Assembly: GCA_903789595.1 (NCBI GenBank)
Contig: CAIFEZ010000012.1
Coordinates: 1 to 64,000, forward strand
From: an uncultured eubacterium 1-6
GTDB lineage: Bacteria > Bacillota > Clostridia > Lachnospirales > Lachnospiraceae
Direction: 5' to 3'
Length of the DNA: 64,000 nucleotides
Every line of letters starts with the position of its first letter. Position 1 is the first letter of the stretch. Under the pieces are notes generated by a model. The model had not been told where the DNA came from and searched no databases. It saw nothing but the letters and a program-made list of their open reading frames with translations. Below, in pieces: positions 7,806 through 17,098 of this stretch. The position numbers were made by a program, and so were the translations under genes.

Positions 7806-10604
7806 TTGAGTGAAACATTTCTGGTAATAGACGGACACAGCATGATGAACCGCGCCTTCTACGGTCTGCCCGACCTCACAAACGCCGAGGGAAAGCATAC
7901 CAATGCCGTTCTCGGTTTTCTGAATATCATGCTGAAGATTCTCGACGAAGAAAAGCCCGAATATCTGGCGGTTGCCTTTGATGTTCACGCTCCGACCTTC
8001 CGGCACCGCATGTTTGACGCCTACAAGGGCACGCGCCATCCGATGCCGGAGGAGCTCAAGGAGCAGATCCCCATGATTCAGGAGGTCCTGAAGGCGATGG
8101 GGATTCTGATCCTGACCAGAGAAGGCTATGAGGCCGACGACATCATCGGCACGATCTCAAAAAGGAGTGAGGAGAAGGGGATGAACGTCACCATTCTCTC
8201 CGGCGACCGCGACCTTCTTCAGCTCGCCACAGACAAGGTTCTGGTCCGCATCCCGAAGACGAAGGGCGGACAGACCATCGTGCAGGATTATCACACCCGG
8301 GAGGTCATCGACGAATATCAGATCACTCCCGCACAGGTCATTGAGCTGAAGGCCCTCATGGGGGACAGCTCCGATAACATTCCCGGCCTTCCCGGAGTCG
8401 GAGTCAAAACCGCTACAAAGATTCTCCAGAGCTACGGGACCATCGAAAACGCGCACGATCACCTCGGAGAAATCAAGCCAAAGAAAGCCATGGAGGCGAT
8501 GCGGGATCACTGGGATCTTGCCGTGCTCTCCAAGCAGCTTGCCACAATCAACACAGACAGCCCCATCGATCTGGATTACGGCCGGGCGAGGCTCGGCAAT
8601 ATTTTCACTCCTGAGGCGTACCGGCTCTTCAAGGAGCTTGGCTTTAAAAAGCTTCTGCATCATTTCGACGCCTCTGCGAAGAGTATCGATGACGCGCTCA
8701 CGGTTCAGACCGTCAGGAACAGCGAAGAGGCCGGCCGCGTCTTCGCGAAGGCGGCCGCTTCCGGGGAGGCCGGACTCTATCTGCTGCAGAGCTTTGAACC
8801 CGTATCCCGGACGCCCCGGATTTTCGGACTGGCTGTGTCCCTTCCGGACGGCGCGACCTGGTATCTTCCGGCGTCGGATTCCATCCCCGCCTCCAGACTC
8901 CGCGACGGCGTGCTGCGCATCGCGCAGAGTCCCTGCGTGATCTCCACCTTTGAGCTCAAGGACCAGATGAAATCTCTGACGCTTTCAGAGGAATTCTTCA
9001 TTAAGGCCGCAGACGGAAATCCGGAACCCTCCTCGAAGAAAGCGGACGCCGGGAACCCGGAAGCTTCGGCGGAAGACACTGTCAGCGAAAAACCGGAAGC
9101 TCCCTCGAAGCAGGCGAGAGCTGCAGATCCCTCCGTCACCGGAATCTTCGATATCAGCATCGCCGCCTATCTGCTGGATCCTCTCAAATCCGACTATCCG
9201 TACGACACCATCGGCGCAGCCTATCTGACAGAGCCCGTCCTGTCCGCCGAAGAGATTTTCGGCACAAAGAAGCTGCCGGCTCCGGAGGAAATGGAAGAGG
9301 AGAAGGCCACACGCTACGCCGGACAGATTGCGCGGATTTCACTGAAGGCACGGACCCCCATGACCCGCGCGCTGAAGGAATCCGGCATGTACCGCCTCAT
9401 GACAGACATCGAGATGCCGCTTGTATTCACCCTTCACGATATGGAGACAGACGGAATCCGCATCCTCCCGGAGGAGCTTTCCTCCTACGGACAGAGACTG
9501 GCCGGAGGAATCGCCTCCCTCGAGAAACGGATCTATGAAGAAGCGGGAGAAGAATTCAATATCAATTCTCCGAAGCAGCTCGGCGTGATCCTGTTTGAAA
9601 AGATGAAGCTCCCCGGCGGCAAAAAAACGAAGACCGGATATTCCACCTCGGCCGACGTTCTGGAAAAACTCGCTCCCGATGTTCCGCTCGTTCAGGATAT
9701 TCTCGACTACCGCCAGCTCTCCAAGCTGAAATCCACATACGCGGACGGTCTCGCCGGCTTTATATCGAAGGACGGACGGATCCACACCACCTTTAAGCAG
9801 ACCATCACCGCGACCGGCAGAATCAGCAGCACAGATCCGAATCTTCAGAATATCCCGGTCCGCATCGAGCTGGGGCGTCAGATCCGGAAGGTCTTTGTGC
9901 CGAAGGACGGGTACATCTTTGTGGACGCCGACTATTCACAGATCGAGCTGCGGGTGCTCGCGTCGATGTCCGGAGATGAAAAGCTGATTGAGGCGTACCG
10001 GGAGGCGAAGGACATTCACCGCATCACCGCCTCTCAGGTTTTCCACGTTCCCTTTGACGAGGTTACGCCCATCATGAGGCGGAACGCGAAGGCCGTAAAC
10101 TTCGGAATCGTCTACGGAATCAGTGCCTTCGGCCTGAGCCGGGATCTCGGAATCTCTCGGAAGGAGGCTGCGGATTACATCGAGCGCTACTATGAAACCT
10201 ATCCCGGCATCCGCTCTTTTCTCAACGGTCTCGTCACGGACGCAAAGGAGAAGGGATATTCCGTCACCAGGTTCGGACGCCGCCGTCCCATGCCCGAGCT
10301 GAAATCTTCCAGCTTCATGCAGAGATCCTTCGGTGAAAGAGTCGCAAAGAACGCCCCCATCCAGGGCACCGCTGCCGACATCATCAAGATTGCCATGAAC
10401 CGGGTGGACCGGCGCCTTCGTAGAGAGCACCTCAGATCGCGGCTCCTGATCCAGGTCCATGACGAGCTTCTCGTCGAGGCGGCAGCCGATGAGGTGGAGC
10501 GGGTCAGAACCATCCTTCGCGAGGAAATGGAAGGCGCGGCGGATCTTGCCGTCCGCCTTGAGGTCGATATCCACGACGGAACAAACTGGTACGAGGCAAA
10601 ATAG
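7806..10604 (+). CDS. polA: DNA polymerase I
   Basis: A 932-residue family A polymerase. The 5' nuclease domain (about 1-290) shows LSGDRDLLQL and GDSSDNIPGLPGVG. The middle 3'-5' exonuclease-like domain lacks the DxE proofreading residues, as in Bacillus Pol I, and contains a low-complexity Ala/Pro/Ser/Glu stretch (about 401-443) with repeats such as GNPEPSS, GNPEAS and EKPEAPS. The polymerase domain has DYSQIELRV (709-717; metal-binding D709), the O-helix segment RRNAKAVNFGIVYG and the second metal aspartate in QVHDELLV (D886). Translation starts at TTG, with AAGGAG at 7792-7797. It fills gaps and removes RNA primers. Confidence 0.95.
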   Translation: MSETFLVIDGHSMMNRAFYGLPDLTNAEGKHTNAVLGFLNIMLKILDEEKPEYLAVAFDVHAPTFRHRMFDAYKGTRHPMPEELKEQIPMIQEVLKAMGILILTREGYEADDIIGTISKRSEEKGMNVTILSGDRDLLQLATDKVLVRIPKTKGGQTIVQDYHTREVIDEYQITPAQVIELKALMGDSSDNIPGLPGVGVKTATKILQSYGTIENAHDHLGEIKPKKAMEAMRDHWDLAVLSKQLATINTDSPIDLDYGRARLGNIFTPEAYRLFKELGFKKLLHHFDASAKSIDDALTVQTVRNSEEAGRVFAKAAASGEAGLYLLQSFEPVSRTPRIFGLAVSLPDGATWYLPASDSIPASRLRDGVLRIAQSPCVISTFELKDQMKSLTLSEEFFIKAADGNPEPSSKKADAGNPEASAEDTVSEKPEAPSKQARAADPSVTGIFDISIAAYLLDPLKSDYPYDTIGAAYLTEPVLSAEEIFGTKKLPAPEEMEEEKATRYAGQIARISLKARTPMTRALKESGMYRLMTDIEMPLVFTLHDMETDGIRILPEELSSYGQRLAGGIASLEKRIYEEAGEEFNINSPKQLGVILFEKMKLPGGKKTKTGYSTSADVLEKLAPDVPLVQDILDYRQLSKLKSTYADGLAGFISKDGRIHTTFKQTITATGRISSTDPNLQNIPVRIELGRQIRKVFVPKDGYIFVDADYSQIELRVLASMSGDEKLIEAYREAKDIHRITASQVFHVPFDEVTPIMRRNAKAVNFGIVYGISAFGLSRDLGISRKEAADYIERYYETYPGIRSFLNGLVTDAKEKGYSVTRFGRRRPMPELKSSSFMQRSFGERVAKNAPIQGTAADIIKIAMNRVDRRLRREHLRSRLLIQVHDELLVEAAADEVERVRTILREEMEGAADLAVRLEVDIHDGTNWYEAK

Positions 10605-10647
10605 CACGCCGCATGCCGCGGATTACCGGAAGGCAGCACTGGCAGAA

Positions 10648-10793
10648 ACGCAGGGCGGCACGCGGGCACTTCACGAAGCTTTGCGGAAAACGCGGGCTGC
10701 CGTCCGAGAAAACGCAGAGCGGTACGCGGGTACTTTACGGAGTCCTGCAGAAAATGCAGACTTCCGTTCGAGAGAACGCAAAGCGGCAGGAGG
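10648..10793 (+). repeat. 64-bp tandem repeat between polA and coaE
   Basis: Two diverged 64-bp units (10648-10711 and 10712-10775) and the first part of a third (10776-10793) fill the gap between polA and coaE. Each begins ACGCA(G/A)(G/A)GCGG. The partial third unit ends in the AGGAGG ribosome site of coaE, so the repeat runs into the translation start region. A 63-codon ORF crosses the repeat (10613-10804), but nothing suggests that it is translated. Confidence 0.7.
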
Positions 10794-10800
10794 ATTCACA

Positions 10801-11406
10801 TTGAGAATAATCGGAATTACCGGCGGCGTCGGAAGCGGAAAAAGCGAGGTCATGAAATATCTGGAGACCCATTACGACTGTGATCTGATCCGCTCCGACG
10901 AGCTGGCCCACGAGCTGATGAAAAAAGGGCAGGCCTGCTACGGTCCGATCCTCGGCCTTCTGGGGCCCGGTGTTCTGGGCTCCGACGGAGAGCTTAACCG
11001 AAAGGCTGTCGCCGCGAAAATTTTTGCGGACGGCAGTCTTCTGGAACAGATGAACCGGATCACACATCCGGCCGTCCGCAGAAGCATCGCCATCTCCATG
11101 AAAGAAGCACAGGCAAAGGGCCGTTCGTTTTTCTTTCTGGAAGCGGCTCTTCTGATCGAAGAAAAATATAATGAAATCTGTGATGAATTATGGTATGTTT
11201 ATGCAGATGCGGAGGTCAGGAAGCAGCGGCTCCGGGAAAGCCGGGGGTATTCTGACGAAAAAATCAGGCAGATCATGGCTAATCAGCTGCCGGATTCCGA
11301 GTTCCGGAAGGTGTGCGCGTTTGTACTGGACAACAGCGGCGCCTTCTCAGACACCATTCGTCAGATCGACGCCAGAATGCACTCTTTTCATCCCGCGCAA
11401 ACATAA
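10801..11406 (+). CDS. coaE: Dephospho-CoA kinase
   Basis: A 201-residue P-loop kinase for the last step of coenzyme A synthesis, phosphorylation of the ribose 3'-OH of dephospho-CoA. Walker A is GGVGSGKS (8-15); the CoA-kinase segments RSDELAHELM and NRITHPAVR follow, and the lid contains KQRLRESRGYS. The start is TTG at 10801, seven bases after a perfect AGGAGG (10788-10793). Homology starts exactly here although the frame is open further upstream. It follows polA, as in many Firmicutes, with a tandem repeat in the gap. Confidence 0.92.
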   Translation: MRIIGITGGVGSGKSEVMKYLETHYDCDLIRSDELAHELMKKGQACYGPILGLLGPGVLGSDGELNRKAVAAKIFADGSLLEQMNRITHPAVRRSIAISMKEAQAKGRSFFFLEAALLIEEKYNEICDELWYVYADAEVRKQRLRESRGYSDEKIRQIMANQLPDSEFRKVCAFVLDNSGAFSDTIRQIDARMHSFHPAQT

Positions 11407-11424
11407 TAACCATTTCAGGACAGA

Positions 11425-11485
11425 GGTAACTGTTCACGGCAGCCTGAAAGGCAGGGATTTCACAGTCCTGCTGCCATTCGCAAAA
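11425..11485 (-). repeat. Inverted-repeat element, half copy (reverse orientation)
   Basis: GGTAACTGTTCACGGCAGCC and the following CTGAAAGGCAGGGATTTCAC, then CTGCTGCCATTCGCAAAA, match the reverse complement of the right half of the element at 18305-18552 almost base for base. The left half is missing. It occupies the gap between coaE and the YycJ-like gene. Confidence 0.65.
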
Positions 11486-11554
11486 GGTTCTGAAAAATCC
11501 CGGCCTTTTCAGCAGCGTAAACAGCGGCAAACAAATATAGGAAGCGTATCACAT

Positions 11555-12352
11555 ATGAAAATGTGCAGTCTATCCAGCGGAAGCAGCGGCAACTGCATTT
11601 TCGTCGGAAGCGAACATACAAGTCTCCTGGTAGATGCCGGAATCTCCGGCAAACGGACAGAACAGGGGCTGAACACAATCGGATATACCGGACGTGACAT
11701 CGACGGCATCCTGATCACACATGAGCACTCGGACCATATCAAGGGTCTGGGCGTTCTCTCGAGAAAGCTGAATCTTCCGATCTACGCCACAAGGGGAACC
11801 TGGGACGCGATCCGGAGCAAGGGCTCAGCCGGAAAAATCCCCGAGGATCTTTTTCACGAAATCCGCCCGGATCAGGCGCTTCGCATCGGAGATCTTGACG
11901 TGGAACCGTTCAGCATCCTGCACGACGCCGCGGACCCGGTGGGGTACCGGATCTGCCACGGCGGCCGTTCCTGCGCCGTGGCCACCGATATGGGCACATA
12001 TACGGATTACACGATCCGTCATCTGCAGTACCTTGACGCCATTCTGCTGGAGGCCAATCACGATGTCAACATGCTGGAAGCCGGCCGCTATCCCTATCCG
12101 TTGAAAGTACGAATTCTCAGCGACAGAGGCCACCTCTCCAATGAGACCTCCGGACAGCTTCTCTGCCAGATTCTGCACGACAACATCCGCCACATTTTTC
12201 TGGGGCACCTGAGCGCGGAGAACAATTATCCCGCCCTCGCCTATGAGACCGTGTGCAGTGAGGTTACCATGGGAGAGAATCCCTACAAATCCGGAGACTT
12301 CCCGATCACTGTCGCGAAGAGAGACACGGTCAGCGAATTCGCCGAATTCTGA
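11555..12352 (+). CDS. MBL-fold hydrolase, YycJ/WalJ type
   Basis: A 265-residue metallo-beta-lactamase-fold protein starting with the SLSSGSSGNC segment typical of the YycJ/WalJ group. The metal site is THEHSDH (55-61); later ligands are in DMG and GHLSAEN. Family members act as exonucleases or phosphoesterases and in some Firmicutes sit beside the WalKR system, which is not the case here. The frame is open upstream, but homology begins at 11555, preceded by TAGGAAG. A second start, ATG 11561, is equally possible. A repeat half copy fills the gap to coaE. Confidence 0.85.
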   Translation: MKMCSLSSGSSGNCIFVGSEHTSLLVDAGISGKRTEQGLNTIGYTGRDIDGILITHEHSDHIKGLGVLSRKLNLPIYATRGTWDAIRSKGSAGKIPEDLFHEIRPDQALRIGDLDVEPFSILHDAADPVGYRICHGGRSCAVATDMGTYTDYTIRHLQYLDAILLEANHDVNMLEAGRYPYPLKVRILSDRGHLSNETSGQLLCQILHDNIRHIFLGHLSAENNYPALAYETVCSEVTMGENPYKSGDFPITVAKRDTVSEFAEF

Positions 12353-12382
12353 AAAAAAACGTACATCTTTCCCGATTCGTAG

Positions 12383-12388
12383 TATAAT
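12383..12388 (+). promoter_or_regulatory. -10 box of the ACT/DUF711 operon
   Basis: A perfect TATAAT about 100 bp before the ACT-domain gene. The -35 region is weak. Confidence 0.4.
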
Positions 12389-12487
12389 CGAACAAACAAT
12401 GCAAACCGAAGGTGTCCCTGCATGCCGCAAGCCCGATCTCCGGATTTTCGGCGTGCAGGCACCGCTATTCACCGAGGAGACAAGATC

Positions 12488-12760
12488 ATGAAGAAAACAA
12501 TCATCACAGTCACCGGAAAAGACACTGTCGGCATTATCGCGAAGGTCTGCAACTATCTCGCGGAAAATAATGTGAATATCGAAGATATCTCCCAGACCAT
12601 TCTGCAGGGATATTTCCATATGATGATGATCACCGATGCATCCAAATCCGACAAGAACACCGCGGAACTCGCCGGGGATCTGAAGAAGGTCGGAGAGGAG
12701 ATCGGCGTCATGATTCACTGCCAGCGGGAAGACATCTTCGACATGATGCACAGAATCTGA
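12488..12760 (+). CDS. ACT domain protein, UPF0237 family
   Basis: A 90-residue protein made of one ACT domain, beginning [17 protein letters not shown] and continuing with [12 protein letters not shown] and GYFHMMMI, the signature of the UPF0237 group. ACT domains bind amino acids or other small ligands. GAGGAGA (12474-12480) precedes the ATG. It is followed after 16 bp by a DUF711 protein; the two genes are neighbours across many Firmicutes and probably act together, but their biochemical role is not established. Confidence 0.85.
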   Translation: MKKTIITVTGKDTVGIIAKVCNYLAENNVNIEDISQTILQGYFHMMMITDASKSDKNTAELAGDLKKVGEEIGVMIHCQREDIFDMMHRI

Positions 12761-12776
12761 ACAGAAAGGTACAGCC

Positions 12777-14141
12777 ATGATCAACATTTTTGAAGCAAAT
12801 GAAACCAACGAGATGATCGAAAACGAAAATCTGGATGTGCGTACCATTACTCTCGGCATCAGCCTTCTGGACTGCATCGATTCAAACCTGGACCGCCTGA
12901 ATCAGAAGATCTACGACAAGATCACGACGCTTGCCCGCAACCTGGTTCAGACCGGAAAAGACATTGAGGCGGAGTACGGCATCCCGATCGTCAACAAGCG
13001 GATCTCGGTGACACCCATCGCCCTGATCGGGGGAGCAGCGTGCAAGACGCCGGAGGACTTCGTGACGATCGCGGAGACGCTGGACAGAGCCGCCCATACG
13101 GTCGGCGTCAATTTCCTCGGCGGCTATTCCGCCCTTGTCTCCAAGGGCATGACCAAAGCCGATGAACTCCTGATTCGTTCCATTCCCATGGCGATGGCGC
13201 GCACCGAGCTCGTGTGCAGCTCCGTCAACGTAGGCTCCACAAAGACCGGCATCAACATGGATGCCGTAAAGCTGATGGGCGAGATCGTGAAAAGCACCGC
13301 GGAGGCGACAAAGGACAATAACTGCCTCGGCTGCGCGAAGCTCGTCATTTTCTGCAACGCGCCGGACGACAATCCATTCATGGCAGGCGCCTTCCACGGC
13401 GTGACGGAGGCAGATGCCATCATCAATGTCGGCGTCTCCGGCCCCGGCGTTGTGAAGCATGCGCTGGAAAAGGTGAGAGGAGAGAACTTCGAGGTTCTCT
13501 GTGAGACCATCAAGAAAACCGCCTTCAAGGTCACACGTGTGGGACAGCTCGTCGCCAGAGAGGCATCCAGACGCCTCGGCGTTCCATTCGGCATCATCGA
13601 TCTGTCTCTGGCCCCGACTCCCGCGATCGGCGACTCCGTGGCTGACATTCTCGAGGAGATCGGCGTGGAATCCGTGGGTGCTCCCGGAACGACGGCTGCG
13701 CTAGCCCTGCTGAACGACCAGGTGAAAAAGGGCGGCGTCATGGCCTCCTCCTATGTCGGCGGGCTCTCCGGCGCCTTCATCCCGGTCAGCGAGGATCAGG
13801 GAATGATCAACGCCGTAAACCGCGGATCCCTCAGCATGGAGAAGCTGGAGGCGATGACCTGCGTCTGCTCGGTCGGACTCGATATGATCGCCATCCCCGG
13901 AAATACCAGAAGCACGACGATCTCTGGCATCATTGCCGATGAAATGGCAATCGGCATGATCAACCAGAAGACGACTGCGGTCCGTGTGATCCCCGCCATC
14001 GGAAAGGATGTCGGTGACTCTCTGGAATTCGGAGGACTGCTCGGAAGCGCTCCGATCATGCCTGTCAGCCGCTTCGGCTGCGACGCGCTGATCAACCGTA
14101 CCGGCAGAATCCCGGCTCCGGTACACAGCTTTAAGAACTGA
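12777..14141 (+). CDS. DUF711 (UPF0210) family protein
   Basis: A 454-residue cytoplasmic protein with the UPF0210/PFL-like hallmarks: [10 protein letters not shown] near residue 80, [21 protein letters not shown], the glycine-rich [13 protein letters not shown] and the C-terminal [17 protein letters not shown]. Length fits the family. The fold is related to pyruvate formate-lyase, but no glycyl-radical motif is visible, so PFL activity should not be assumed. Coupled to the upstream ACT-domain gene, it may be an enzyme regulated by that ligand-binding partner. Its end converges with tmcAL, five bases apart, with no clear terminator between. Confidence 0.85.
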   Translation: MINIFEANETNEMIENENLDVRTITLGISLLDCIDSNLDRLNQKIYDKITTLARNLVQTGKDIEAEYGIPIVNKRISVTPIALIGGAACKTPEDFVTIAETLDRAAHTVGVNFLGGYSALVSKGMTKADELLIRSIPMAMARTELVCSSVNVGSTKTGINMDAVKLMGEIVKSTAEATKDNNCLGCAKLVIFCNAPDDNPFMAGAFHGVTEADAIINVGVSGPGVVKHALEKVRGENFEVLCETIKKTAFKVTRVGQLVAREASRRLGVPFGIIDLSLAPTPAIGDSVADILEEIGVESVGAPGTTAALALLNDQVKKGGVMASSYVGGLSGAFIPVSEDQGMINAVNRGSLSMEKLEAMTCVCSVGLDMIAIPGNTRSTTISGIIADEMAIGMINQKTTAVRVIPAIGKDVGDSLEFGGLLGSAPIMPVSRFGCDALINRTGRIPAPVHSFKN

Positions 14142-14146
14142 CCCGC

Positions 14147-15514
14147 TCATATCCGGATAACCGGCCTTGAAAATTCATGCACAAAGTCCTGCCTACTCTT
14201 GACTGCCCGGACCGATTCATACAGATTCGAAGCAAACACATCAGTCCGGGTCAGGTCAGCCGGCAGCGACGATATCTTCGCCACAGGACAGAGCCTTCCT
14301 GTCCCGCCTGCCTTGATCTCCCTCAGCACCTCCCGTCCTTTTTCGGAAAAGCCAAGCAGATGCACGTATTCCGGATGAAGCGCCCGGCGCAGATCCTCAT
14401 CCCTGATATTCAGAAGAATATGCATCAGCGCACGGTTCACCTGCGCCCTCGGATAGTTTTTCGCCGAAAGAAGCGCCGCGAACTGTGAGAACGACCGGTA
14501 CTCGCCGAGATGATTCCGTATTCTCGAGGCAAGGTCCTCTGTCACATCCAGATACCGCGAGAACGATCTGCCCTCCGGTAATGCGGTTCCGGTCCGGCCT
14601 GTCCCTGCCGCGTCAGCCGATTCACAGAGTGCGCCGCTCCCTTCTCTCATCCCGATAGTATTCTCCGCGCCTGTCATTTCCGATCTGTAAAAATTCTCCG
14701 CACTGTCCTCCCGCAGCAGCTGATACTGCAGCATCTCGGAAAAATCGTCTTCCCTTATCGGTGAAAACGAGCTGCAGGCCTCCTGAAGGATACCGAGCGC
14801 CCCCGGCGGAACCGAGTCTGCCAGAAGCTCCAGGTCATTCCCCGAAAAAATCTGCCGCCGTATCGCAGATGCCGAATTCCATCTGCTTCCGGTATCAAAG
14901 GCATTGTCATTGTAGTCTGCGCCGAGTCTCCGAAGCGTCCTCGGCACAATGGCGCTGCCCGTTTTTCTCAGGGCGATGCAGTACTCCAGACCGAGGATAT
15001 TATTCGGCCTGCCCAGAAATTCCCGGATTTTTTCACATTTCTCCGGCGTCTCCCTGTCCCGGAAATACCCGGCAAGCGCCTCTTCTCTGGCACGGGGAAA
15101 GGAGCGCCCAGAGGCCAGCTGCTTCTTCAGAAGCGTTCGATATTCCTCCGGCTCGCCGCAAAGAACCGGTGTCAGCAGGCGGAATAAATCCATGTCTCCG
15201 GATTCGCTCCCAAACCACAGCTCATCGATCACACCAATTCCGTTCAAAATGGCCGCCGCCCCTTCCGCGAACCGCTGGGCGGACGACGCAGCAGCCGCCG
15301 CCGGGAGCTCCAGCACCAGATCACATCCGCCCGCGAGAGCCATCGCCGCGCGCGTATACTTATCGAATACCGCCGGCGTGCCCCGCTGCACAAAATCGCC
15401 GCTCATGACAGCCGCCGCCGCGTCCGCTCCCGAAATCTCCTTTGCCTTTCTGATCAGATATGCATGCCCGTTATGAAACGGATTGTACTCCGCTATGATT
15501 CCGATTACCTTCAT
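14147..15514 (-). CDS. tmcAL: tRNA(Met) cytidine acetate ligase
   Basis: A 455-residue nucleotidyltransferase of the TmcAL (YlbM) family, which uses acetate and ATP to acetylate the wobble cytidine of elongator tRNA-Met. The N-terminal motif IAEYNPFHNGH carries the HxGH signature (H14-H17), followed by SGDFVQRG and LVLELPAAA. The frame is open for 58 more codons upstream, but homology and a GGGAGG ribosome site support the ATG whose first base is 15514. A segment around residues 340-375 with many Glu, Ala and Gly is less conserved. It is the only minus-strand gene in the first 55 kb. Confidence 0.9.
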   Translation of the reverse strand: MKVIGIIAEYNPFHNGHAYLIRKAKEISGADAAAAVMSGDFVQRGTPAVFDKYTRAAMALAGGCDLVLELPAAAAASSAQRFAEGAAAILNGIGVIDELWFGSESGDMDLFRLLTPVLCGEPEEYRTLLKKQLASGRSFPRAREEALAGYFRDRETPEKCEKIREFLGRPNNILGLEYCIALRKTGSAIVPRTLRRLGADYNDNAFDTGSRWNSASAIRRQIFSGNDLELLADSVPPGALGILQEACSSFSPIREDDFSEMLQYQLLREDSAENFYRSEMTGAENTIGMREGSGALCESADAAGTGRTGTALPEGRSFSRYLDVTEDLASRIRNHLGEYRSFSQFAALLSAKNYPRAQVNRALMHILLNIRDEDLRRALHPEYVHLLGFSEKGREVLREIKAGGTGRLCPVAKISSLPADLTRTDVFASNLYESVRAVKSRQDFVHEFSRPVIRI

Positions 15515-15626
15515 CGTCTCCGCCTCCCTGAACCCCTTCATATATGCCGGATCTGCCGATACCCGTAACCCCGCGGATGTGCGGAACACGGAAAATCCGC
15601 AGCTGATACAGCTTATGGCACAGTGT

Positions 15627-15659
15627 ATCAGATCAACATCACAATGCATCAGATCAACA
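15627..15659. repeat. 21-bp tandem duplication upstream of tmcAL
   Basis: ATCAGATCAACA occurs at 15627 and 15648, a period of 21 bp, in the divergent gap between tmcAL and pta. The rest of the 410-bp gap 15515-15924 holds a palindrome and the pta promoter. Confidence 0.5.
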
Positions 15660-15773
15660 CTTTGTGATATCGTATCATGATATTCCACCTCCCGGCAAAA
15701 GTAAACAGATCCTCCGGCGCGGACTTCCGAAGACCCTGTGGTTTGTCATCCGATTCTTTCTGTTTTTCTGTTT

Positions 15774-15793
15774 TTGTATTATTTATAATACAA
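15774..15793. promoter_or_regulatory. Palindrome before the pta promoter
   Basis: TTGTATTA-TTTA-TAATACAA is a perfect inverted repeat with 8-bp arms, ending 9 bp before the -35 box of pta. It resembles a repressor site. The half-site TTGT...ACAA recalls Rex operators, but the length (20 rather than 18 bp) does not fit exactly. Confidence 0.45.
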
Positions 15794-15802
15794 TTTTAGC
15801 GC

Positions 15803-15831
15803 TTGTCGAAGGCCGGAGAAGGTACTATACT
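15803..15831 (+). promoter_or_regulatory. Promoter of pta
   Basis: TTGTCG (15803-15808) and TATACT (15826-15831), 17 bp apart; leader of about 90 nt. Confidence 0.6.
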
Positions 15832-15924
15832 TTATTCATGAAAGTGAGTGCGTACAGGTATGTTGCGGACTTTCAATTTGTGTGTTCGGAATGCGTTACG
15901 GCATATCCAGAAAGGAGCCTGGAA

Positions 15925-16923
15925 ATGGCATTTATTGACAGTATCAAAGAAAAAGCAAAATCCAACAAGAAAACAATCGTATTGCCGGAGTCGATGGATC
16001 AGCGTACCTATGAAGCCGCTGTGAAATGCACCCGCGAGGGAATCGCGAACATCATCATTCTCGGTACTCCGGAGGATATTCAGAACCACGGTACCGGCTA
16101 TGACCTGACCGGAGTCACGATCCTTGATCCTTTCACCGATCCGAACCGCCAGAAATATATTGACAAGTTTGTAGAGCTGCGTGCGAAGAAGGGTGTCACC
16201 CCTGAGATGGCAGAGCAGCAGATGACCAAGGACTATATGTATTACGCATGTCTGATGTGCAAGTGCGGAGACGCTGACGGCGTTGTCTCCGGTGCCTGCC
16301 ATTCCACCGGCAACACCATCCGTCCGGCGCTTCAGCTTCTGAAGACGAAACCGGGTGTAAAGAGCGTTTCCGGATTTTTCATCGTTGAGGTTCCGAACTG
16401 TGAGTACGGCGAGAACGGCACCTTCCTCTTCGCCGACTGCGCGGTCAACACCGACTTTGATTCCGAAAAACTTGCCGAGATCGCAGGCCTTTCCGCAGAC
16501 TCCTTCCGCGCATACATCGGAGCGGAGCCGAAGGTCGCAATGCTTTCCTTCTCCACCAAGGGCAGCGCGAAGCATGACAATGTAACCATGGTTGCCGAGG
16601 CAGCCCGGATTGCGAAGGAGAAATATCCGCACGTGAAGATCGACGGAGAGCTGCAGTTTGACGCGGCTATCGTTCCGGAAGTTGCAAAGCTCAAGGCACC
16701 GGTCAGCGAGGTGGCCGGCCACGCCAACACCCTGATCTTCCCGAGCCTTGAGGCCGGAAACATCGGATACAAGATCGCGCAGAGACTGGCTCACGCCAAC
16801 GCGTACGGCCCGGTTCTGCAGGGTCTTTCCATGCCGGTAAATGATCTGTCCCGCGGATGCTTTGCGGATGATATCGTAGGCGTTGTTGCCATGACAGCTG
16901 TAGAAGCAATGATGAACAGCTGA
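15925..16923 (+). CDS. pta: Phosphate acetyltransferase
   Basis: A 332-residue enzyme converting acetyl-CoA and phosphate to acetyl phosphate in the acetate/ATP pathway. It is the short single-domain form seen in Firmicutes (about 330 residues). Family segments include [55 protein letters not shown] and the C-terminal [17 protein letters not shown]. The ATG follows AAAGGAG, and the frame upstream of it has no homology. A terminator lies between pta and ackA, so ackA may depend partly on its own promoter or on read-through. Confidence 0.96.
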   Translation: MAFIDSIKEKAKSNKKTIVLPESMDQRTYEAAVKCTREGIANIIILGTPEDIQNHGTGYDLTGVTILDPFTDPNRQKYIDKFVELRAKKGVTPEMAEQQMTKDYMYYACLMCKCGDADGVVSGACHSTGNTIRPALQLLKTKPGVKSVSGFFIVEVPNCEYGENGTFLFADCAVNTDFDSEKLAEIAGLSADSFRAYIGAEPKVAMLSFSTKGSAKHDNVTMVAEAARIAKEKYPHVKIDGELQFDAAIVPEVAKLKAPVSEVAGHANTLIFPSLEAGNIGYKIAQRLAHANAYGPVLQGLSMPVNDLSRGCFADDIVGVVAMTAVEAMMNS

Positions 16924-16953
16924 TCTCAGGCCGTCTCTTGCCCAGCGTATGGA

Positions 16954-16990
16954 AAATAACCGAACCCCCAGAAGGCTCGGTTATTTCTTT
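16954..16990 (+). terminator. Terminator between pta and ackA
   Basis: AATAACCGA pairs perfectly with TCGGTTATT around a 13-nt loop, followed by TCTTTG. The T tract is short, so it may act as an attenuator. Confidence 0.6.
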
Positions 16991-17098
16991 GCGTCCTTTG
17001 TAGATCCGGTGTCCTTTCAAAAACGGCATCAACGGTATACTTCTTCGGAGGTCTGCCGAATACTCAACTATATAAACACATTATCAGGAGGGTTAATC

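Noticed and set aside
10613-10804. 63-codon ORF across the 64-bp repeat before coaE
   Set aside because: No ribosome site and no similarity; its length follows from the repeat.
12338-12360. Terminator at the end of the YycJ-like gene
   Set aside because: GAATTCGCCGAATTC is palindromic but is followed by A, not T, on this strand.
15774-15793. Firm call of a Rex operator before pta
   Set aside because: The half-sites fit but the total length is 20 bp instead of 18; reported only as a palindrome.
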